This document shows positions 1 to 4,896 of a DNA stretch of 9,412 bases, piece after piece. Position 1 is the first letter of the stretch, and the number at the start of each line of letters is the position of its first letter. Location: positions 1 through 9,412 of the forward strand of contig JAAYTC010000117.1 in the NCBI GenBank assembly GCA_012518155.1. The letters are read 5' to 3'. The position numbers were made by a program, and so were the translations under genes. The notes beneath the pieces were generated by a model that did no database searches, was not told the origin of the DNA, and saw nothing but the letters and a program-made list of their open reading frames with translations. Source of the stretch: Bacteroidales bacterium (lineage in GTDB: Bacteria; Bacteroidota; Bacteroidia; Bacteroidales; Dysgonomonadaceae).

Positions 1-208
1 TAGCGGCAGAGGTAATGGTAATTCCACGCTCCTGCTCCTGTGCCATCCAGTCCATGGTGGCCGCGCCGTCGTGTACCTCTCCGATTTTATGCGTTAATCC
101 CGTGTAGTACAGAATTCGCTCGGATGTGGTAGTCTTACCGGCGTCGATGTGAGCCATGATACCAATGTTGCGAGTATATTTTAATGTTTCTTTTAAACCC
201 TTAGCCAT
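1..208 (-). CDS. fusA: Elongation factor G, N-terminal fragment (cut by window edge)
   Basis: Elongation factor G is the cytoplasmic GTPase that drives translocation of tRNA and mRNA on the ribosome. Only the first 69 codons lie in the window; the gene continues beyond base 1. The translation starts MAKGLKETLKYTRNIGIMAH. It contains the G1 P-loop AHIDAGKT at residues 19-26 and the switch I / G2 segment ERGIT at 60-64, both standard for translational GTPases. The segment between them (YYTG, HKIGEVHDG, MDWM) is typical of EF-G and not of EF-Tu or LepA. The start is the ATG at 206-208, 27 bases after the rpsG stop, so the gene is probably co-transcribed with rpsG and rpsL. No Shine-Dalgarno sequence is evident. 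Identity is secure from the motifs and the str-cluster context. Several EF-G paralogues exist in bacteria, but this position is that of the housekeeping copy. Confidence 0.97.
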   Translation of the reverse strand, partial: MAKGLKETLKYTRNIGIMAHIDAGKTTTSERILYYTGLTHKIGEVHDGAATMDWMAQEQERGITITSAA

Positions 209-235
209 CTTTTTTTACCTTCTATCTATCCTTAA

Positions 236-712
236 TTAAAATCTAAAATGGGCAAACGCGCGGTTCGCTTCTGCCATTCTATGCATATCTTCTTTGCGTT
301 TAAACGCTCCGCCCTGACTGTTATACGCGTCAACAATCTCGGCAGCCAGTTTATCGGCCATCGTTTTCCCTCCTCTTCTGCGTGCATAAAGAATGAGGTT
401 TTTCATCGAAACAGATTCTTTTCTCTCGGGTCGTATTTCGGTAGGAACTTGGAATGTAGCTCCGCCCACTCGGCGTGACTTCACTTCCACCTGGGGGGTG
501 ATATTGTCGAGAGCTGCTTTCCATATCTCGAGGGCCGACTTCTCGTCGTTTGACAACTTAGCCTTCACTGTCTCTAAAGCGGTGTAGAAAATGTCGTAAG
601 AGAGGCTTTTTTTGCCATCATACATAAGGTGGTTAACAAACTTTGTTACCCTTACATCACCATATACAGGATCGGGTAGAACCTGTCTTTTTTTAGGTTT
701 TGTTTTTCTCAT
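236..712 (-). CDS. rpsG: 30S ribosomal protein S7
   Basis: S7 is a primary 16S rRNA-binding protein that starts assembly of the 30S head and lines the E-site/mRNA exit. The 158-residue product is within the usual bacterial range. It has the basic N-terminus MRKTKPKKRQVLPDPVYGD, the conserved VTKFVNHLMYDGKK segment, and the core VGGATFQVPTEIRPERK around residues 82-98. The C-terminal half has RRGGKTMADKLAAE and ends in MAEANRAFAHFRF, also typical of S7. It lies between rpsL (106 bases upstream) and fusA (27 bases downstream), the classical str order. The start ATG follows an A-rich stretch without a Shine-Dalgarno sequence, as is usual in Bacteroidota. In E. coli, S7 represses its own operon by binding the rpsL-rpsG gap. 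The long gap here could hold a similar site, but that is inference. Confidence 0.98.
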   Translation of the reverse strand: MRKTKPKKRQVLPDPVYGDVRVTKFVNHLMYDGKKSLSYDIFYTALETVKAKLSNDEKSALEIWKAALDNITPQVEVKSRRVGGATFQVPTEIRPERKESVSMKNLILYARRRGGKTMADKLAAEIVDAYNSQGGAFKRKEDMHRMAEANRAFAHFRF

Positions 713-818
713 TGTAAAAAAAATTATTGTTGTTTGGTTGCCGTTTACATGTCTTCAACGAACTCCTCTGAATTCATTTACTCAACCCTTCATTTACATG
801 GCGTATCCAAAAAAATTA
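713..818 (-). other. rpsL-rpsG intercistronic spacer
   Basis: This 106-base spacer is long for two genes of one ribosomal operon; the next gap (rpsG-fusA) is only 27 bases. It holds no open reading frame of note and no obvious terminator. On the transcribed strand the octamer GTAAATGA occurs twice close together. In E. coli the equivalent spacer is of similar size and carries the S7 translational repressor site. I cannot derive a matching fold here by eye, so that role is only a possibility. Confidence 0.35.
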
Positions 819-1205
819 TTACTTCTTCGCGCCAGCTTTCGGGCGTTTAGCTCCATATTTCGATCTCCGCTGCGTACGGCCATTCACGCCGGCAGTATCC
901 AAAGTTCCGCGTACCACGTGATAACGCACACCGGGGAGGTCTTTCACACGCCCGCCCCTTACCAGCACGATGGAGTGCTCCTGCAGGTTGTGCCCCTCTC
1001 CGGGAATGTATGCATTTACCTCCTTCGAGTTAGTCAGACGTACACGAGCCACCTTTCTCATGGCGGAGTTAGGCTTTTTGGGAGTAGTTGTATACACCCT
1101 CACGCACACGCCGCGACGCTGTGGACATGAGTCCAACGCGGGCGATTTGCTCTTCTCAGTTTGCGTACTACGGCCTTTTCTTACTAATTGTTGAATTGTA
1201 GGCAT
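819..1205 (-). CDS. rpsL: 30S ribosomal protein S12
   Basis: S12 sits at the decoding centre of the 30S subunit and controls translational accuracy. The 128-residue product begins MPTIQQLVRKGR and contains the signature TTTPKKPNSAMRK, followed by EGHNLQEH and GGRVKDLPGVRYH. The two lysines whose substitution classically gives streptomycin resistance, K43 in TPKKP and K88 in GRVKDLPG, are both present, so the allele looks wild type. Asp89, the residue that carries beta-methylthiolation in other bacteria, is also present. This is the first gene of the minus-strand cluster and diverges from the ECF sigma gene. Its A/T-rich leader (from 1206 upward) contains no promoter I could match convincingly to the Bacteroidota consensus. 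The start ATG at 1203-1205 gives the canonical N-terminus. Confidence 0.98.
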   Translation of the reverse strand: MPTIQQLVRKGRSTQTEKSKSPALDSCPQRRGVCVRVYTTTPKKPNSAMRKVARVRLTNSKEVNAYIPGEGHNLQEHSIVLVRGGRVKDLPGVRYHVVRGTLDTAGVNGRTQRRSKYGAKRPKAGAKK

Positions 1206-1476
1206 TTTCTACTTTCTTTATTTTTACCTGTTTTTTATTGTTTATTGCTTCCGGAAAATTCTACCATCCGCGAAGGAATGGCATTTACACATTTGCAACC
1301 CGCTGATTATCATGCAACAATCATTAACTACGGGTGAAAAACGGCACAAAATTACAAATAATCAGCAGGATATGCAAGTATTTCGCCATATTTTTAAAAA
1401 AAAGCATCCATCCCTTCCACGAGAAAAAAATAAACAGCTTCATGTAACTTTTCGCTCCCTTTGCCGTCACTATATA
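1206..1476. other. Divergent intergenic region between rpsL and the ECF sigma gene
   Basis: This 271-base AT-rich stretch must hold the promoter of the ribosomal cluster (minus strand) and that of the sigma operon (plus strand). On the plus strand TAACTTTT at 1445-1452 is one mismatch from the Bacteroidota -7 element TAnnTTTG and lies 25 bases before the sigma start, but no TTTG -33 box sits at the right distance. A small hairpin, CCATCC/GGAATGG with one bulged base, spans 1264-1281. The reading frame that extends the sigma gene upstream to 1312 has lysine/asparagine-rich, non-family sequence and is judged not to be translated. Confidence 0.5.
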
Positions 1477-1998
1477 ATGAGCTCCGATTCATTTCATAAG
1501 AAAATACTCCCTTTACGGGATAAACTCTTCAGGTTGGCATACAGCATCGTGAAGGAACAGGCTGAGGCCGAAGATGTACTGCAAGATGTACTCACGAAGC
1601 TCTGGAGCAGAAAAGAGGAGTGGAAGGAGATAGAAAACCTGGAAGCTTACTGCTTCCGCTCGGTAAAAAACATGTCGCTGGATCGGTTGGCCGCGAAGGC
1701 CATTCGAAAAACCGATGCCATCGACCCCGAAATGGAGGTTTTTTATTTCGTGGAGCATCAATCGCCTTACCTCGACATGGTGCAAAAAGAGCAGCGAGAG
1801 GTGATCGAAAAATGCATCGACGAACTCCCCGAAACCCAGCGACTGGTATTCCAATTGCGTGAAATAGAGGGAATGAGTTACCGGGAAATCGCGGAATCCC
1901 TCGCCATTAGCGAAGATCTCGTGAAGGTGAGCCTCTTCAGGGCTCGGCGAAGAATGAGAGATTTGCTATCGAAACTCAAGGAATTGGGCACATGGTAA
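1477..1998 (+). CDS. ECF-type RNA polymerase sigma factor
   Basis: This is a sigma-70 family factor of the extracytoplasmic-function class, which redirects RNA polymerase to a dedicated promoter set. With the ATG at 1477 the product is 173 residues, normal for the class. Region sigma-2 spans roughly residues 12-75 and has the typical LAYSIVKEQAEAEDVLQDVLTKLW pattern (in pieces: LAYSIV, AEDVLQDV, KLW). Region sigma-4 spans roughly 118-168, with DELPETQRLVF, then the helix-turn-helix GMSYREIAESL and EDLVKVSLFRARRRM. An in-frame ATG at 1312 would add 55 residues of unrelated, low-complexity sequence, so I prefer 1477. It is the first gene of an operon with a membrane protein and a secreted protein. 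The targets and inducing signal cannot be read from the sequence. The last codons are repeated immediately after the stop (see the repeat at 1978-2019). Confidence 0.93.
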   Translation: MSSDSFHKKILPLRDKLFRLAYSIVKEQAEAEDVLQDVLTKLWSRKEEWKEIENLEAYCFRSVKNMSLDRLAAKAIRKTDAIDPEMEVFYFVEHQSPYLDMVQKEQREVIEKCIDELPETQRLVFQLREIEGMSYREIAESLAISEDLVKVSLFRARRRMRDLLSKLKELGTW

Positions 1999-2019
1999 AA
2001 GGAATTGAGCACATAATAG
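1978..2019 (+). repeat. 21-bp tandem duplication spanning the sigma-gene stop codon
   Basis: The last 21 bases of the sigma gene (1978-1998, encoding the end of KELGTW plus stop) are followed directly by a second 21-base copy (1999-2019) matching at 17 of 21 positions. The copies begin AAGGAATTG and share GCACAT. Read in frame, the second copy gives KELST and then two stops, so it looks like a non-coding echo of the gene's end inside the spacer before the next gene. Confidence 0.85.
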
Positions 2020-2043
2020 TGATAAGAACGTTAATAATCAGGT

Positions 2044-2643
2044 ATGAACAGCGACCCTATATATAGGCTTTTACAAAAATATTGGAACTGCGAAACCTCG
2101 CCGAAGGAAGAGCAGCAGCTACGGGACTATTTTCTTGAAAATGATCTGCCCGAAGAGCTAACCCATTTGAAGCCCCTGTTCACCTACGTCAACGAGGAGC
2201 AGTCGGCCGTGCCCGGCAGCGATTTCAACGCGAGATTGAAGGCTTCCATTCGCGCGTCGTCACGAAATCGGCGATACATCACCATCCGAGTATTCACGCC
2301 CATGCTCCGGGTTGCAGTTTCGCTGCTCTTGGTGGTCGGGCTAACACTCAGCATTTATTTTGTTTCGAAACAGTACAATAAACCTATATTCGCGGAGACG
2401 TATCACGATCCTAACGCGGCAATAAAGGATGCCACCTATGCCTTGATGAAAATTTCCGATGCTCTTCAAGCAAGTGAAGAAGCATCGCTGCAAACCCTAC
2501 ATTATATCGACGAGCTAGAGATTGATTGGATATCGCTCGGCTCGTTACGCGAAACACGGACTAACGAGCCGAACGGCGATACTGTCCCTGATACGGACGG
2601 GGGAGTAATTGAAAAAGAGTTTCAACAGGAGGATAACAAATAA
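2044..2643 (+). CDS. Single-pass membrane protein, probable anti-sigma factor
   Basis: The 199-residue product has an acidic N-terminal half, one hydrophobic helix at about residues 88-107 (LRVAVSLLLVVGL), and an extracytoplasmic tail. The N-terminus LLQKYWNCETSPKEEQQLRDYF resembles the short helical start of Bacteroidota proteins encoded directly after ECF sigma genes. After the helix comes HDPNAAIKDATYALMKISDAL, also familiar from that group. There is no HxxxCxxC zinc-binding motif of the classical ZAS anti-sigma domain; the single Cys16 cannot supply one. It starts 45 bases after the sigma stop and its own stop overlaps the next start (TAATG). Position, topology and size make an anti-sigma role likely: sigma binding by the N-terminal half in the cytoplasm, sensing by the tail. 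No assignable catalytic domain is visible, so the role is inferred from context. Confidence 0.7.
   Translation: MNSDPIYRLLQKYWNCETSPKEEQQLRDYFLENDLPEELTHLKPLFTYVNEEQSAVPGSDFNARLKASIRASSRNRRYITIRVFTPMLRVAVSLLLVVGLTLSIYFVSKQYNKPIFAETYHDPNAAIKDATYALMKISDALQASEEASLQTLHYIDELEIDWISLGSLRETRTNEPNGDTVPDTDGGVIEKEFQQEDNK
2627..2632 (+). promoter_or_regulatory. Strong Shine-Dalgarno sequence before the DUF4252-like gene
   Basis: AGGAGG lies 10 bases upstream of the ATG at 2643, inside the last codons of the preceding gene. It is the only full Shine-Dalgarno hexamer I see before a gene in this window, where other starts are AT-rich. With the TAATG stop/start overlap it suggests efficient, coupled translation of the secreted protein. 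Confidence 0.6.
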
Positions 2644-3152
2644 TGAAGAGAGTGTTTTTGATATTGCTGTCATTCGCTTTTCCATTCGCGATGTTTCCTG
2701 GCGACTTCGTGAACCGCTTTATAGAAAAATACAGCGAAAACGAACGGCCCCTCACGAACGTGAACATCGGGAAAACGATGCTTGACCGGATGACGGAAAA
2801 CACCAACGACGAAGAATTAAAAAATGCATTTAAAGAGTTGAAAAGCATCCGTATGGTAAGTAGCGAGGATGAAGAAGATTCACGGTACTATTACCACAAA
2901 GCGCACGAGTTGGTAAAGGAGGCGTTCAGCGAATACGAGGAGATGGTTTCGGTAAACGAGAGCAACTCGAAAATATCGGTCTTCATGAAAAGGGAGAGCG
3001 ACGAACAGCAAGACCTGATATTGATAACGATCGACAACAGCGATGGTTTCTCACTTATCACGGTATCGGGAAAAATCGATTTCGACTCCATCTCCAAACT
3101 CTCGAAGTCACTGAAAAGCGAGGCCGGGATAAACAGCATGGGGTTCAACTAA
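2643..3152 (+). CDS. Secreted DUF4252-like protein
   Basis: The 169-residue product has a signal peptide-like start (MKRVFLILLSFAFPFAMFPG) without a lipobox cysteine, so it is probably exported to the periplasm or cell surface. The mature part is highly charged: FVNRFIEKYSENE, then ELKNAFKELKSIRMVS followed by an acidic run, a helical segment around residues 79-103, and strand-rich SKISVFMKRESDEQQDLILITID and GFSLITVSGKID. This pattern fits the DUF4252 family, which is commonly encoded beside ECF sigma factors in Bacteroidales. The family has no established function to my knowledge. It is the third gene of the sigma operon, overlapping the preceding stop by one base, and may be the signal-responsive or effector component of the module. 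The family call is from memory of the pattern. The end of the gene (NSMGFN) is echoed 63 bases downstream. Confidence 0.75.
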   Translation: MKRVFLILLSFAFPFAMFPGDFVNRFIEKYSENERPLTNVNIGKTMLDRMTENTNDEELKNAFKELKSIRMVSSEDEEDSRYYYHKAHELVKEAFSEYEEMVSVNESNSKISVFMKRESDEQQDLILITIDNSDGFSLITVSGKIDFDSISKLSKSLKSEAGINSMGFN

Positions 3153-3220
3153 AGCATCTGTACCAGTGCATACACGGCCGATCGAAACTAGACAAACAGC
3201 ATAGGGTTCAACTAAAGCAT
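3131..3220 (+). repeat. Direct repeat of the DUF4252-like gene's 3' end (27 bp, 63-bp offset)
   Basis: Bases 3131-3157 (from AAACAGCATG through the stop to AAAGCAT) recur at 3194-3220 with a single mismatch (G3140 versus A3203). The offset is 63 bp, exactly 21 codons, so the second copy reads NSIGFN-stop in the same frame as the gene's NSMGFN-stop. The 36 bases between are not obviously related to the gene. This may be the remnant of a second tandem DUF4252-like gene, or a local duplication. Confidence 0.85.
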
Positions 3221-3287
3221 GTTATAAAACGAAGCAGTTTCATGGTCTTTTACAAATAATTTTTTTCTTTTTTATATTTAAACGATG

Positions 3288-3327
3288 AATAGGCAGCCGA
3301 ACGTGAGTTTAGCTGCCTATTGCTTTT
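3288..3327 (+). terminator. Stem-loop terminator between converging genes
   Basis: A perfect 10-bp stem, AATAGGCAGC (3288-3297) with GCTGCCTATT (3312-3321), encloses a 14-base loop and is followed by GCTTTT on the plus strand. It lies 136 bases after the DUF4252-like stop and directly after the stop of the converging minus-strand gene (3331). It may serve both directions. The T-run is short on plus and weaker on minus. Confidence 0.65.
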
Positions 3328-3330
3328 ACG

Positions 3331-4428
3331 CTATTTGGAATCTTTTCTGAATTGATGAGCAAGCAAGACCGTGTTTTTCAAGTATTCAAATTCAAGCTCA
3401 AAGCACTCCGAGAACAACTCGGTGCCCATGTTATCTTCAATCTGACCAATGGTCCATAACTTTCCCCCCTCCAAGTTCAAGCAGTTGAATGTTTCTTCGT
3501 GCTCGATATTGGAAACATACAGGAAAATAAGCCGTTTGGTAATTTCATTTTCAAAAGAATATTTCAACAAGAAGCGCAACGGCAGGGCTTTATTCCCACA
3601 CTCCATCCCCAAGCTGTTCCGAACGGCTTCATCAATGGCATGATTATATTGCATGTACTTTTCAAACGGATAGTCCAGTTTCCCCGGATTCAACAAACGA
3701 GAGCGGTTCCGTTCCTTCAAGTAAATCCGCCCATCGTGCAGCAATGCCACGCGCACCACCGGATGCATAAATCTGTTTTTCAACCCTTTCGTGATCGATT
3801 TAGCCACACGCCCCGTCACGTTCCCTTTCTCCGTCACCACCGGCAACCACTCTTCCTGGTAGAGTTTTTTATCAAGAATATGCAAACGTGCCGTTTCAAA
3901 GGCCATGATGGCCAGTAAAATAATCTGGCAAACCACTACCATGAATGCCGTGTTAATGAAACGGGACTGATCGGCATTGAATAAAAAGAATGCCAACACC
4001 AAAAGCAGATGAATCGACAGCCCGTATTGTGCCTGAAACGCGACCCGGAACGACTCCTTCAAGTAGTTTTTCAACATCGTGTCGCGCCTCCTTACTACCC
4101 GAGATACAATTTTCCCCCGCGATAGCCGCATAAGAATTAACGACAACACGAATATTATCTCCACGATCACGAAGCGATTCAGCACCGGTAACGAGGGAAA
4201 TAGGGTGAAAGAAAGCACCACCGCGATCGCGAAGGTAACAATGGAAATATCATAAATTAACCGGCTGTACCTTTTTACAGCCGCGTTTCCCACGATCGCG
4301 AGCACCAGGCCAATTGAAGCGGCTAAGCGTGTATCTATCCAAAGAACAAGCAAGGAAAAGACAAACAGCGACATTAATCCGAATGCCGGGTTTCTCAATA
4401 TTTTTTGTATGTACGAAGTCTCTGCCAT
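3331..4428 (-). CDS. Six-helix membrane protein with degenerate Nudix-like C-terminal domain
   Basis: The 365-residue product has two parts. Residues 1-180 contain about six hydrophobic helices (roughly 15-31, 35-51, 59-77, 84-100, 135-151, 158-177), with a basic cytoplasmic loop at 101-125 (RRRD). Residues 190-365 look like a Nudix fold: EEWLPVVTEKGNVTGRVAKS, then HPVVRVALLHDGRIYLKERN, resembling the start of IPP isomerase-like Nudix proteins. The expected Nudix box falls at about 251-275, but its consensus residues are absent. Aligned on the final G274-M275, the REUxEE positions read E267, A268, V269, R270, N271, S272, and the upstream glutamate is M259. Metal-dependent hydrolysis is therefore unlikely; ligand binding or sensing is possible. 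I do not recognise a named family. The start ATG at 4426-4428 fits the first helix. It is transcribed alone, from a probable promoter at 4526-4533. Confidence 0.75.
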   Translation of the reverse strand: MAETSYIQKILRNPAFGLMSLFVFSLLVLWIDTRLAASIGLVLAIVGNAAVKRYSRLIYDISIVTFAIAVVLSFTLFPSLPVLNRFVIVEIIFVLSLILMRLSRGKIVSRVVRRRDTMLKNYLKESFRVAFQAQYGLSIHLLLVLAFFLFNADQSRFINTAFMVVVCQIILLAIMAFETARLHILDKKLYQEEWLPVVTEKGNVTGRVAKSITKGLKNRFMHPVVRVALLHDGRIYLKERNRSRLLNPGKLDYPFEKYMQYNHAIDEAVRNSLGMECGNKALPLRFLLKYSFENEITKRLIFLYVSNIEHEETFNCLNLEGGKLWTIGQIEDNMGTELFSECFELEFEYLKNTVLLAHQFRKDSK

Positions 4429-4525
4429 AAAGTCGACACCTTTTTCTCACTCTCTCGTGAAATCGCTCTCCCGTTAAGGGATATTTCACTCGTGTGGCCT
4501 TAAATCGAAGAATCATTTTTTGGGA

Positions 4526-4533
4526 CAAAACTA
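4526..4533 (-). promoter_or_regulatory. Bacteroidota -7 promoter element for the membrane-protein gene
   Basis: On the minus strand the octamer TAGTTTTG matches the Bacteroidota -7 consensus TAnnTTTG exactly. It would place the transcript start near 4519, giving a leader of about 90 bases before the ATG at 4428. No clear TTTG -33 box lies at the expected distance, so the call rests on the -7 element and position. Confidence 0.45.
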
Positions 4534-4679
4534 TCGCGAAAAAAAGACTTTTTTAAATTTTTTAGTGGTTTTTGTACCGGAAAAACATTCAACGAAAATT
4601 CAATAATCAGGCAAATAGAGTTTTCTTCATTAACGGAGATAATGGAGCATTCACTCTGCTGTTGAAACTTACTTTGCCT

Positions 4680-4714
4680 CTTTGTTCTGTTAATAACAAC
4701 AAAGCCGTTTTTTT
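4680..4714 (+). terminator. Orphan intrinsic-terminator-like hairpin
   Basis: CTTTGTT (4680-4686) pairs with AACAAAG (4698-4704), extended by GTT/AAC with a two-base bulge. After CCG comes a run of seven T (4708-4714). This has the shape of an intrinsic terminator on the plus strand, but I see no plus-strand gene upstream. It could end a short RNA or be chance in AT-rich DNA. Confidence 0.25.
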
Positions 4715-4735
4715 GTTTAAGGGCTGTTTCCAGAT

Positions 4736-4769
4736 GAAAAGGGGAAAAGCGACTGTTGCCGCTCTCCCC
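4736..4769 (-). terminator. Probable terminator of the dipeptidyl peptidase gene
   Basis: Read on the minus strand, GGGGAGAGCG pairs with CGCTTTTCCCC: nine base pairs around a small internal loop, with an eight-base apical loop, then TTTTC. It lies about 130 bases after the peptidase stop at 4897 and before the promoter of the next minus-strand gene. The T-run is short, so efficiency is uncertain. Confidence 0.5.
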
Positions 4770-4798
4770 CCGGAAAATAAGTTTTGTACGCTCCTCAT

Positions 4799-4861
4799 TA
4801 TAAGACACGAGAGTGGATATAAGGTACGAGAGTTTATCGTGTAAAGAGTTTATCGTGTAAA
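4799..4861. repeat. Degenerate tandem repeats downstream of the peptidase gene
   Basis: The 16-mer GAGTTTATCGTGTAAA occurs twice back to back without mismatch (4830-4845 and 4846-4861). Just before it, two more diverged units share TATAAGACACGAGAG / TATAAGGTACGAGAG (4800-4814 and 4819-4833). On the minus strand the stretch 4841-4824 reads CACGATAAACTCTCGTAC. This matches 14 of 18 positions of CACGATAGGTGCTCGTAC, a composite of the repeat units found upstream of the same gene at 7088-7262. Confidence 0.75.
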
Positions 4862-4896
4862 ATAATACATAACCGTGGCTCGTGTGAAAAAGGCAA

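Larger units (their letters stand above)
4429..4896. other. 468-base gene-free region between two minus-strand genes
   Basis: This AT-rich region holds, from low to high coordinates: the leader of the membrane-protein gene with a possible hairpin (GTGAAAT 4457-4463 with ATTTCAC 4483-4489, and an inner CCC/GGG pair), its probable promoter at 4526-4533, a T-tailed AT-rich hairpin at 4680-4714, a GC-rich hairpin likely ending the peptidase transcript at 4736-4769, and degenerate tandem repeats at 4799-4861. Short open frames occur on both strands (for example 4572-4844 plus and 4500-4808 minus), but they overlap each other, show no family pattern and carry no start signal, so I do not call them genes. 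Confidence 0.6.

Noticed and set aside
612..1130. 172-codon plus-strand open frame across rpsG, the spacer and rpsL
   Set aside because: It lies antisense to two ribosomal protein genes and has no recognisable pattern.
1312..1476. Upstream in-frame ATG that would add 55 residues to the sigma factor
   Set aside because: The added sequence is Lys/Asn/Gln-rich, AT-rich and unlike sigma-factor N-termini. The ATG at 1477 starts right at the expected position before region 2.
4500..4844. Small open frames on both strands in the gene-free region (90 and 102 codons)
   Set aside because: They overlap on opposite strands, run through promoter, hairpins and tandem repeats, and show no signal peptide, domain or ribosome-binding signal.
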